Assembly: GCF_016864235.1 (NCBI RefSeq)
Contig: NZ_CP045733.1
Location: forward strand, 1-64,000
DNA: 64,000 nt
Reading direction: 5' to 3'
Origin: Legionella sp. MW5194
GTDB lineage: Bacteria; Pseudomonadota; Gammaproteobacteria; Legionellales; Legionellaceae
The translations under genes and the position numbers were made by a program. The notes under the pieces were generated by a model, which was not told the DNA's origin, did no database searches, and saw only the letters and a list, made by a program, of their open reading frames with translations. Positions 48,725-59,830 of the stretch are shown here, piece by piece (the stretch's first letter is position 1; every line of letters starts with the position of its first letter).

Positions 48725-48880
48725 ATGAACATCATGTATTTATTCAAGCATTTTTGGGACCCTTTTATTAAAAGTTCACGAGAAGTTTTCAAAGAAATTT
48801 TTGGCTGGGTATTTATTGTGTGGGATATTTTGCGATTATCTGCCTTTATTAGCCTCTATTTTACAGAAAGGAGGTTCTAG
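48725..48880 (+). CDS. Possible small membrane peptide
   Basis: A 51-residue frame with one hydrophobic stretch (GWVFIVWDILRLSAFISLYF). No clear ribosome site and no recognisable relatives. Listed only because the 440-bp gap between IS remnant and group II intron holds nothing better. Confidence 0.25.
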   Translation: MNIMYLFKHFWDPFIKSSREVFKEIFGWVFIVWDILRLSAFISLYFTERRF

Positions 48881-49026
48881 TTCACATTTGCTCCGTTTCT
48901 GTAACTTAAGCATTCAAATTCTTAATGCTAACTATATGAAAACAAATTATTTTGTTAAAATAAGCGCTAACTTTTGATGGTAAGTGGTAGGTAACAGGAT
49001 CCCATTACTGAGATCCCGTCCCATAA

Positions 49027-49060
49027 GAACGTAGCGTGAAACTTTCGCCTCACTACGCTC
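49027..49060 (-). ncRNA. Group II intron domain V (catalytic hairpin)
   Basis: On the minus strand the 34-base hairpin starts GAGCGTAGTG, has the GGCGAAAGTT loop region, and closes with CGCTACGTTC. Length, AGC triad position and GNRA-type loop fit domain V. Intactness suggests the ribozyme core is preserved. Confidence 0.85.
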
Positions 49061-49114
49061 AAGCCTTTTTAAAGCCAACTTCGGTTGACCCAGCTATCTT
49101 GCTTCACTTGGTGC

Positions 49115-50599
49115 TTATTTTATCATGGCTGGTTGTTTCGATCCCATCCTGGTAGCTTTTAGATAGCGTGTACGCTTTTCAAAGTATTCAGTGAAACGAG
49201 GATCGTAGGGTGTAGCTTCAGCCTTGATTTTAATATGCCTTCTCACAGGAACAGCACTTGCTTTGAATAAGTCTACATAGGACCTGATGCTGTTAGTGTT
49301 TGAGATTTTCGCAGAGAAAATCCAGTTTCTTAATCCCTGACTACGGAAGTACTTTCTTTTTCTCCATGAACCACTTTTCGTCGGGTGTCTGCGATGAATC
49401 CAATCCCACAAGGCTTGCCAGATACAGTTATCGACATAGCCAAACGTCTTCTTGGCACAGCTGAAACGATGATAGTTAGCCCATCCTCGAATTTTTGGAT
49501 TCAATAGATAGATTAAATTCTCTGTTTTTGCTGTGGGGTTGGCTTTGATAGTCTCTCTGATGTCGTTCAAGAAAGTTTTCACACTTTTCTTCGAAGGCTT
49601 GGTGATGCATTTGCCTTTATATTTTCGTACATTAGTGCTAAGAAAATCAAAGCCGTCATCAATATGAGTGATCTTGGTTTTCTCTTGTGAGAGTTCCAAG
49701 CCTCGCTCAAGCAGAAATGACTCTACCACTGGCTTCACCTTTGTTTCTAGAACTTCTTTCGAAGCACCCGTTATGATAAAGTCATCGGCATAGATGCTAA
49801 GATGTACTTTATCTTTGCGTTTGGATATGGCGTTAAGTACGGCCTGTTCCAATCCGCTAAGCGTTAGAACCAAAAGTGTGGGGGAAGCAAGCCCCCCTTG
49901 TGGTGTGCCGGATTCTGTTTGATGAGAGACGCCCTTGTCAATGTAGCCAGCCGATAGCCATTTACTCAGAATCTCTTTGTCCATCGGAATATTATCCCGC
50001 AGCCAATCATGGGAGATTTTGTCAAAACAAGATTTAATGTCCGCTTCCAATATCCATTTGGATGAGCCTTTGAAGACTAAAGCATGATGACATGCTTCCA
50101 AGGCATCAGCCGCAGATCGTTTTGGGCGAAATCCGTAGCTGTTTTTATCCGCCTTAAATTCAGCGATTGGTTCCAGAGCAAGCAAATGTAGAGCTTGCAT
50201 TGCCCGGCACTTCATCGTTGGAATTGAAAGCGGCCTTAAGCGTCCATCTTTCTTTGGAATATAAATCCGTCTGAGCGGTTGGGTTTGATAACCCTTCCGT
50301 GTTAGTGACTGGGCAGCCTTCATCTTTTGTTGCGGTGTTTTCCAAATGATTTTATCAACCCCGGGAGTTTTTCCCCCTTGGTTTTGTACAACTCGCTTCA
50401 CGGCTATTAACTTGGCATGAAATGAGTGCGTCAGTATCCATTGCAACGATTTGACTTTGCCATGGCGACCTTCGCTGATAGCTTTCGCAATACGCATTTG
50501 CAGTCGATTTACTTCAGTCTCTATGATTTTCCAATTAATGGAATCCCATCCTTCGGAAGTTGGGGATGCACCAGTCAGCAATTTTACTGCTGCCGTCAT
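49115..50599 (-). CDS. ltrA: Group II intron reverse transcriptase/maturase
   Basis: A 494-residue multifunctional protein. Reverse transcriptase motifs: TPGVDKIIW, RPLSIPTMKCRAMQ, the DIKSCFD block, GTPQGG and the catalytic YADDF near residue 268. A maturase X domain follows (LINPKIRGWANYH-like segment LLNPKIRGWANYH) and a C-terminal region. FDFLSTNVRKY differs from the usual FDFLGF. No frameshift seen, so the intron may be active. Confidence 0.93.
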   Translation of the reverse strand: MTAAVKLLTGASPTSEGWDSINWKIIETEVNRLQMRIAKAISEGRHGKVKSLQWILTHSFHAKLIAVKRVVQNQGGKTPGVDKIIWKTPQQKMKAAQSLTRKGYQTQPLRRIYIPKKDGRLRPLSIPTMKCRAMQALHLLALEPIAEFKADKNSYGFRPKRSAADALEACHHALVFKGSSKWILEADIKSCFDKISHDWLRDNIPMDKEILSKWLSAGYIDKGVSHQTESGTPQGGLASPTLLVLTLSGLEQAVLNAISKRKDKVHLSIYADDFIITGASKEVLETKVKPVVESFLLERGLELSQEKTKITHIDDGFDFLSTNVRKYKGKCITKPSKKSVKTFLNDIRETIKANPTAKTENLIYLLNPKIRGWANYHRFSCAKKTFGYVDNCIWQALWDWIHRRHPTKSGSWRKRKYFRSQGLRNWIFSAKISNTNSIRSYVDLFKASAVPVRRHIKIKAEATPYDPRFTEYFEKRTRYLKATRMGSKQPAMIK

Positions 50600-51482
50600 T
50601 TGCTTTTCCTCATGCTATCGATTCTTCAAATTATCTTGCGTTAAAAGACCAGTCAGCTGTCTGCTCACTTTCGTGCCTGATAATGTTCCAATCAGTATCT
50701 CTATCATTACAGTAGAGCATTCGCTTTTGCTGACCTCCTACATCCGCACAACCATAGGTGAATCTTACGATGCACTGTCCTTTACAGGAGTTGGACGGAG
50801 TTACCACGTTCCACTTAACCAACAGAATGGGTTAGGTTCCTTCTTATCCGCCGGCAATCTTATTATCCGTGAAAGCAGGATAGACCAGCCTACTTTCTTA
50901 ATTGCAGTACCATTTTGGTTAGAGCCTGTCAGCACTTTTGGCTCCTCGGATCTCACGACGTTTATATAAAGGTTTACGTTATATTAACCATACCATTCAT
51001 CTCTAGTTCCTCTCCGCTCTAGTGCTAGCAGATTCGATTTACCTTCACAGGTTCCTCTACGGTTTCCCGTGGTTACATTGTCCCCAGAGCTTCATACCAC
51101 CAAATTACTTCGATTGCATGTCTGGGTAGAGAACTGCTGACGGAACAGCAGGTTGCCTTCAGATGGCTGTCTGAGACAACAGTTTGTTAAGCGACATCGT
51201 GTCGCACGGCCTAGCGCTCCGGAACTTGCGCCCTGATGCAAAAATCTAAAATATTAGATTGGAAAATCTCTTATGACGTCATTATATTTATCTTGTGCAT
51301 GCTAAGCCTTCCTTGGATTTAAAAAACAGGCAGCATTGCAGGCATCAGCTGATTCGTGATGGCTCTTGGGATAAGGATAGAGGATGTCAAGTCTTAAATT
51401 TCTTTAAGCTTAACTTAAATAGGTTGGCTGTTTTATTTATTGAAAAATTTTAAATGTTGCAGAATTAATAACTCTAGTTCTC

Positions 51483-51929
51483 TTATTCAAGGATATATAT
51501 TTTGCCAGAATTAGCATCGATGCGTAATTTAATTTTTTTATCCTCTGTACCAAGGGCCTTTGCCTCATACTGACTGCCGTGCGCTTCAATTTTGAAAATA
51601 GTATGATAGCCAGCGCCCTCAATTCTCTGCGCCGCTTCAAGCATTGAGATGGGGTATTTCTTGGTTTTTAAATTGGTGTTGATAAAGTCCCCTGTATTTG
51701 GGTTCATTCGAATAATAAGCTGAATCCCTTTTTCATCAAAGGCTTCCACCTCATATAAACCATCATCAAATTCAACTTCTCTTATTACGCTATAACCGCG
51801 AGTCTGTAGAATTTTCAAGATTTCAGACATAGGTAAGGTGCGACTGGGAATTTCATCGGCCAGGATTGTTTGTGTGGATAACGAAAAAATAAGGCCGCCA
51901 CAGATTGAAATAAAAACCTCTTTTTTCAT
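51483..51929 (-). CDS. Secreted protein with two PepSY-type domains
   Basis: A 148-residue exported protein (signal ending QTILADE). Two similar PepSY-like units lie at residues about 33-85 (MSEILKILQTRGYSVIREVE) and 95-147 (MLEAAQRIEGAGYHTIFKIE). PepSY proteins are periplasmic and often accompany metal or peptidase systems. Good ribosome site before the ATG. Divergent from the Gly/His-tailed lipoprotein gene. Confidence 0.82.
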   Translation of the reverse strand: MKKEVFISICGGLIFSLSTQTILADEIPSRTLPMSEILKILQTRGYSVIREVEFDDGLYEVEAFDEKGIQLIIRMNPNTGDFINTNLKTKKYPISMLEAAQRIEGAGYHTIFKIEAHGSQYEAKALGTEDKKIKLRIDANSGKIYILE

Positions 51930-52092
51930 ATTCGCCTCCTGTGCGGTGTTGACGGGAATAAAATTTCATCAATTTAACTCCGTTTTTTTTATATTGAATG
52001 AATATAAAACCAAAGGAGTACAATTTACTTTTATTTCATCCATAATAATGATATTAAAAAATAACAGCAAGTGAGTTATTCCAAGGATGCGA

Positions 52093-52266
52093 ATGATGAA
52101 AAAATCTAGTTTGGTAACCCCATATGTATTAGTGCTCATTTCTTTAATGTTTTTGTTGGCTTCCTGCGCTTCTTCTATTAATAAGGAAGATTCAAAAAAC
52201 AATAAACAGCCTAAACGTGTATTTGGTGGGTATCACCCGCGTGGTCATGGTCACGGACACCACTAA
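52093..52266 (+). CDS. Small lipoprotein with FGGYH Gly/His tail
   Basis: A 57-residue lipoprotein, below normal gene-calling length. Signal peptide with lipobox LLASC, then a short charged linker (NKEDSKNNKQPKRV) and the tail FGGYHPRGHGHGHH. The AAGGATGCGA ribosome site is clear. A decayed relative lies at 30542-30693, and similar tails occur at 1-99, 30162-30314 and 62537-62701. The His/Gly tail should bind Ni, Cu or Zn; this is inferred from composition. Confidence 0.82.
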   Translation: MMKKSSLVTPYVLVLISLMFLLASCASSINKEDSKNNKQPKRVFGGYHPRGHGHGHH

Positions 52267-52318
52267 ACCGAATTAAATTAAAAAATTGACATTAAGATAA
52301 CCGTTAGTGATTCATATT

Positions 52319-53053
52319 TTAATGCATGGGTATGGTGTGAAAATATTTTTGATATAAAGATAAATAAAATCCATTTTTTTCGATATGTTTTAAGGCTTGA
52401 TTGATTTGGTTCATTAGCATCTTAGAATCCATTTTGGCCATGATTCCATAACCGATGCCGACGGGGAAGGGTTTACCTAATCCTTTAAACAAGGTGTTAT
52501 TATTGGCTATCCAATAATCAGCCGAAAAGTCATCCATAAGCAAGGCATCCACTTCCTGTTGATTTAAGGCAGTGATGAGTTGATTAGTTGAAGGATATTC
52601 TCTAACCCTATTGGTTTTAAATTTCTGAGTAATGAGTTGTTTGAAGAGAGAGCCTCTGATAATGCCTATTGATCTATTGTTGAGTTTTTTAAGAGATGTA
52701 ATTGAGTCGTTTTTTGTGGTCATAAAACGTGCTGCACTTGCCAGATAGGGAAGACTAAAGAGAAAGGTTTTCTGTCGTTCGTCGGTGATGATAATTGCCG
52801 CTATCCCCAAGTCAATTTTACTCGCTTTTAATTCTGTAAACAGCTCGTCAAACAGCATGGGTTTCAATTGACACTGAGCTTTAATTTGCTTGCAAAGCTC
52901 TGTTATGAGCTCAACATCAAATCCAAAGAAATGATTTTTGTCGGCATTCATTGAAAACGGCGGGTCATACGCTACTATTCCAATAGTTAATGACTGAGCC
53001 TTAAGTTCGGCAGTCAAGATTATTAAAAAAACAAATAATAATCGTAGGTGCAT
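52319..53053 (-). CDS. Periplasmic amino-acid-binding protein (SBP family 3)
   Basis: A 244-residue solute-binding protein with signal peptide (FVFLIILTAELKAQ). Family 3 features: IGIVAYDPPFSMNADKN, FGFDVELITELCKQ and LGIAAIIITDERQKTF. Arg or other polar amino acids are likely ligands. No permease or ATPase partner is nearby, so it may serve a distant transporter or a sensor. Confidence 0.88.
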   Translation of the reverse strand: MHLRLLFVFLIILTAELKAQSLTIGIVAYDPPFSMNADKNHFFGFDVELITELCKQIKAQCQLKPMLFDELFTELKASKIDLGIAAIIITDERQKTFLFSLPYLASAARFMTTKNDSITSLKKLNNRSIGIIRGSLFKQLITQKFKTNRVREYPSTNQLITALNQQEVDALLMDDFSADYWIANNNTLFKGLGKPFPVGIGYGIMAKMDSKMLMNQINQALKHIEKNGFYLSLYQKYFHTIPMH

Positions 53054-53221
53054 AGGATAAACAAGTTAATGGATTATAAAGATCAGTGTATACCAGTTTG
53101 GTAATCATTTCAGTGACTTAATGCTATGATTTTCTGGTTTTTTTAGCAATAAGGTGTATCAAGGCCCAAAATCAAGGTACACTGGAACGAAAGGTTTGAC
53201 AAGGATTTGATAGGGTAGGGA

Positions 53222-54469
53222 ATGCGTTATTTATTTTATTATGTTGTGTGGAGTGCAATGAGCCTTGTAGCGAGTGAGGCACTCGCGGCCACCCCTTTGA
53301 CATTCAAACAAGCCCTGGGCATTGCTTATCGCAATAATCCCGAATTACAGGCCGAAATAGATAAAGCACAAGCCATGCGCGGTTTTTTTATCCAAAGTGG
53401 GCTTTATCCCAATCCTCAAGTGACTTTAACCGCAGAAAACTTTGGCGGCTCGGGGAGTTATTCAAGTTATGAGGCGGCAGAAACTACGGCATCAGTGACC
53501 CAGCCCATCCCTTTGGGTAATCGGTTGCAGTATCTGAAAAAAGCAACCTATTCAGATTACTTAGCCTCTCTTGCCCAAATTCAAGTACAAAAAGCGATAC
53601 TTTATGTGGCAGTTGGTGTGGCCTATGTGGATGCACTTTATGCGGGTCAATGGCATCAAGTCACCCAAAAACTTATTCGCCTCAATCAAGACATCGTAAG
53701 CGCAATCGAGCGTCGAGTTAAGGCAGGCGCTGGAGCGGAATTAGACTTACGTTTGGCCCAGGTGCGCTTAGGCGAAGCGCGTATTCAAGAAAATAAAGCT
53801 GCAAGGGATGCATTATTTCAGCGTGCGAAATTGGCGCGTCTATTAGGTGATGGATTACGAGTTGATGGACAATTAGTGGATAAAGGTCTTCCTGGAGTGA
53901 CATTGAACTGGGCTGTGTTACTTAGAAAATTACCGCAAAGCCCTCAGTTAGTACAGCTTCAACAGCAATTACACGCCAAGCGTGCGACTATTACTGCAGT
54001 TAAAAAATCTGTGTGGCCGGATTTAAACATTCAATTAGGCGGTCGTCATTTCTCTGATGATGGCAGTAATGCCGCAGTGGCTTCAGCCTTTGCAGAAGTC
54101 CCTGTTTACAATAGAAATCAAGGAAAAATCATAACCGCTGAGGCACAATACACCCAAACGGCTCATGAGCTTCAAGGTACACGCCTTGATGTGCGTCAAA
54201 ATGTCTATGGGGCTTTTCTACAAGCCGAACAAAGTCATTATGAGGCGAGCTTGGTGACGAATTCGTTATTACCTTTGGCGCGTAAATCAATCAAATTGGC
54301 ACAGGATGGCTACCAAATGGGACGTTATACGTATATTGAATTATCCACAGCCCTTAATTCGTTGTATGAAGAAGAGCGTCATTACCAACAAGCTCATGCT
54401 GATTATCATAAAGCCTTAATTCAACTGACCGGGCTTTTAGGATTAGCGCCTTCTAAGGAGAGTAAATGA
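53222..54469 (+). CDS. helC: HelC-type RND outer-membrane factor
   Basis: A 415-residue OEP-family channel: signal peptide ending SEALAATPL, first repeat with LYPNPQVTLTAENFG and second with EVPVYNRNQGK. It forms the outer-membrane exit of the HelCBA pump. Its stop overlaps the adaptor start by four bases. Confidence 0.88.
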   Translation: MRYLFYYVVWSAMSLVASEALAATPLTFKQALGIAYRNNPELQAEIDKAQAMRGFFIQSGLYPNPQVTLTAENFGGSGSYSSYEAAETTASVTQPIPLGNRLQYLKKATYSDYLASLAQIQVQKAILYVAVGVAYVDALYAGQWHQVTQKLIRLNQDIVSAIERRVKAGAGAELDLRLAQVRLGEARIQENKAARDALFQRAKLARLLGDGLRVDGQLVDKGLPGVTLNWAVLLRKLPQSPQLVQLQQQLHAKRATITAVKKSVWPDLNIQLGGRHFSDDGSNAAVASAFAEVPVYNRNQGKIITAEAQYTQTAHELQGTRLDVRQNVYGAFLQAEQSHYEASLVTNSLLPLARKSIKLAQDGYQMGRYTYIELSTALNSLYEEERHYQQAHADYHKALIQLTGLLGLAPSKESK

Positions 54470-55725
54470 GAGTTTTAAAGCCATTCCTATCCTGCATGCC
54501 CTTTATAATTCTGTTATTGGGGTTGAGTTCCTTTTCGTTATGGGCAACAAATGAAGAATCCCATGGCGATGAAGAAAAAAATCATCAAGAAACCATGGAA
54601 AAGGGTCCGCAAGGTGGGCGTTTGTTTAAGGATGAAGATATAGCCCTTGAGTTTTTAATTTTTGAACGGGGCATGCCACCGCATTTTCGCGCTTATTTGT
54701 ATAAGAATGGTGAGCCTATCGCGCCTGGGAAAGCGCAATTGACCGTTCAGTTAAAGCGATTTGGTGATAAAAAAGAAGCAATTGCGTTCACTCCTGTCGA
54801 GAATTTTTTACAAAGCGTTGAGGTGATTGAAGAGCCTCATTCTTTTGATGTGAGCATTCAATTAGAGCTTCAGGATAAACGCTATACCTGGCATTATGCG
54901 ACTTATGAAGGCCGCATTAAAATGGTGCCAGCCATTCTAAAAGCGGCAGACATTCAAACGGCTAAGGCACAAAGCCAAACAATTAAAACTCAACTTAAAG
55001 TCGTAGGTAAAATTGCTCCCAATCGAGACACCTTAGCTCCCATCTATGCACGCTATTCAGGCATTATTAAATCAATGACTAAGAATTTAGGCGATGAAGT
55101 CACCAAAGGGGAGGTATTAGTTACGATTGAGAGTAACGAAAGTTTACAAAATTATACAATTAATGCACCCATGAGCGGAACCATCGTGCAAAAATACGCA
55201 ACCAATGGGGAGCTTGCGCAAAGCACCAAACCTATTTATGAAGTGGCTAATTTGGCTACTGTGTGGGCTGATTTTACCTTATATCGTAAAGAGGTGCCTT
55301 TAGTAAAACAAGGAATGAGTGTGGTGGTAACTGGAGATGAAGGAACACCAAAATCCATCAGCACCATCTCCTACATTGCGCCCTTAGGCATTGAAGACAG
55401 TCAAACAACGCTCGCACGAGCAGTTCTTTCTAATGAGCCTCGTGTTTGGTTGCCTGGGATGTACATTAATGCCGCAATTACCATTAAAGAAAAAACGGTT
55501 CCAGTTGCCATACTTTTGTCGGCTATTCAGCGCATGGATGAGAAAGAAGTAATTTTTATCCAGCAAGGAGATTATTTTGAGGCAACGCCTGTTATTTTAG
55601 GCCAAAGGGATGATGAATGGGTCGAAGTGGTTTCGGGGCTTGATGCAGGCCAGCGCTATGTCAGCAATAATAGCTTTTTTATGAAAGCAGAGTTAGGAAA
55701 GGATGGCGCAAGCCACGAGCACTAA
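54466..55725 (+). CDS. helB: HelB-type RND periplasmic adaptor
   Basis: A 419-residue membrane-fusion protein. The signal peptide is followed by a His/Glu-rich start (EESHGDEEKNHQ), an extra N-terminal beta domain (about 45-155) as in CzcB/CusB-type adaptors, then the lipoyl/barrel-sandwich core (ARYSGIIKSMTKNLGDEVTK). Length and order fit L. pneumophila HelB. Nine bases separate its stop from the pump ATG. Confidence 0.88.
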   Translation: MRVLKPFLSCMPFIILLLGLSSFSLWATNEESHGDEEKNHQETMEKGPQGGRLFKDEDIALEFLIFERGMPPHFRAYLYKNGEPIAPGKAQLTVQLKRFGDKKEAIAFTPVENFLQSVEVIEEPHSFDVSIQLELQDKRYTWHYATYEGRIKMVPAILKAADIQTAKAQSQTIKTQLKVVGKIAPNRDTLAPIYARYSGIIKSMTKNLGDEVTKGEVLVTIESNESLQNYTINAPMSGTIVQKYATNGELAQSTKPIYEVANLATVWADFTLYRKEVPLVKQGMSVVVTGDEGTPKSISTISYIAPLGIEDSQTTLARAVLSNEPRVWLPGMYINAAITIKEKTVPVAILLSAIQRMDEKEVIFIQQGDYFEATPVILGQRDDEWVEVVSGLDAGQRYVSNNSFFMKAELGKDGASHEH

Positions 55726-58887
<3,162 letters not shown>

Positions 58888-58921
58888 TTCCTTTGATGGA
58901 ATTGTAACATATTGGTGATTG

Positions 58922-59128
58922 TCATTTTAAAATAAGTGGAAAGACATCTATAAAAAGCACTATAGCAAAGATAAGTGCGGCAGCAAGAGAAAGATAAAAT
59001 CCCAAGTGAGTTATAAATTTCATTTTATGGCCGGAACTCCCTTTTGCCAGAATAATTAAAATTATTCCCATAAAAAAAGCAAATCCTAAGATGATCAGAA
59101 GACTGTGATTTGAAAGAAGGGTCGTCAT
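58922..59128 (-). CDS. Small two-helix membrane protein
   Basis: A 68-residue protein with two membrane helices (LLIILGFAFFMGIILIILAK and LGFYLSLAAALIFAIVLFID). A strong AAGGAAGA ribosome site precedes the ATG. Convergent with helA. It resembles in style the other mini membrane proteins near 62.7 kb; function unknown. Confidence 0.6.
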   Translation of the reverse strand: MTTLLSNHSLLIILGFAFFMGIILIILAKGSSGHKMKFITHLGFYLSLAAALIFAIVLFIDVFPLILK

Positions 59129-59230
59129 TCTTCTTCCTTATACAAAAATAGATTCATTTAATTATAGCTCTTTTGAGCAAAGGACAACGGATAGTGTTTT
59201 TGACAACCGCTGTGAATGAGCTACACTTAA

Positions 59231-59250
59231 AGTTAAATACTTATTTAACT
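59231..59250. promoter_or_regulatory. Operator of the ArsR/SmtB-type sensor
   Basis: AGTTAAATACTTATTTAACT, two perfect 9-bp arms with a CT centre, lies 12 bases before the regulator's ATG. Size and symmetry fit the operators of SmtB/CzrA-type repressors. Confidence 0.7.
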
Positions 59251-59262
59251 GTTTAATAAACT

Positions 59263-59559
59263 ATGCTAACTCAAGACCAAATCATCACTTTAAGCGATAT
59301 CTTGCATTTGATGGGTGAGCCTAATCGTTTAAAGCTTCTTATCGAGTGTTTGCATGGTCCAAAATCAGTTTCAGAGCTGGCGGAACAACTGCAACTTTCG
59401 GTGCCATTGGCGAGCCATCATTTAAGTCTGTTACGTTCTGCACGCCTTCTTCTAGCAAATAGAGAGGGAAAGCATATTTATTACACTATTTATGATGCGC
59501 ATGTGCGTTGTATTTTAGAGGACATGCTCAAACACTTTACTGAAGAGACGGAGAATTAA
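59263..59559 (+). CDS. Zinc-type ArsR/SmtB metal-sensing repressor
   Basis: A 98-residue winged-helix repressor. The recognition helix lies in SVPLASHHLSLLRSARLL. The C-terminal helix contains DAH...HFTE, exactly the DxH(x10)HxxE pattern of the alpha-5 zinc site in SmtB/CzrA. No alpha-3 Cys pair. It should release DNA on Zn (or Co, Cd) and control the zinc-ribbon and P-type ATPase genes just downstream. Confidence 0.9.
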   Translation: MLTQDQIITLSDILHLMGEPNRLKLLIECLHGPKSVSELAEQLQLSVPLASHHLSLLRSARLLLANREGKHIYYTIYDAHVRCILEDMLKHFTEETEN

Positions 59560-59560
59560 C

Positions 59561-59830
59561 ATGAGTTTTCTAAAACGAATGCTTGGAAGTCTTGGCGGCC
59601 ATCATGGCGGATACCGACGCTCTCATCATGGCCAAATAAGCCAACAGAATAATTACTCAACCAATCCTGAGCCAAGAGGATTGAGTTGCCCGCGCTGTAA
59701 GAGCTCTCTAGCTCCTGGATCACGATTTTGTAGTCAATGTGGCAGTGGTCTTGAGAATACTCAATGCAGTTGTGGCGCCACTATTGCTGCAGGGGCAAAT
59801 TTTTGCGGCCAATGTGGGGGCTCATTATGA
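59561..59830 (+). CDS. Double zinc-ribbon protein with Gly/His N-terminus
   Basis: An 89-residue protein. Residues about 12-30 are Gly/His-rich (LGGHHGGYRRSHHGQ). Two zinc ribbons follow: CPRCKSSLAPGSRFCSQCG and CSCGATIAAGANFCGQCG. It starts one base after the ArsR stop and overlaps the ATPase by four bases, so it is translated with both. It could act as a cytoplasmic zinc buffer or deliver metal to the pump; no precedent known to me. Confidence 0.8.
   Translation: MSFLKRMLGSLGGHHGGYRRSHHGQISQQNNYSTNPEPRGLSCPRCKSSLAPGSRFCSQCGSGLENTQCSCGATIAAGANFCGQCGGSL

Larger units (their letters stand above)
48985..51207 (-). mobile_element. Group II intron
   Basis: A retroelement of about 2.2 kb on the minus strand. 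The 5' end fits GTGCGAC at 51207, followed by about 600 bases of RNA domains I-III. The maturase gene comes next, then domain V (49027-49060) and a domain VI-like hairpin ending near 48985. The exact 3' boundary is uncertain by several bases. It splices and moves by retrohoming. Confidence 0.8.

Noticed and set aside
50451-50969. 172-residue open frame on the + strand
   Set aside because: It lies antisense to the group II intron RNA and the start of its maturase; the frame comes from structured RNA sequence.
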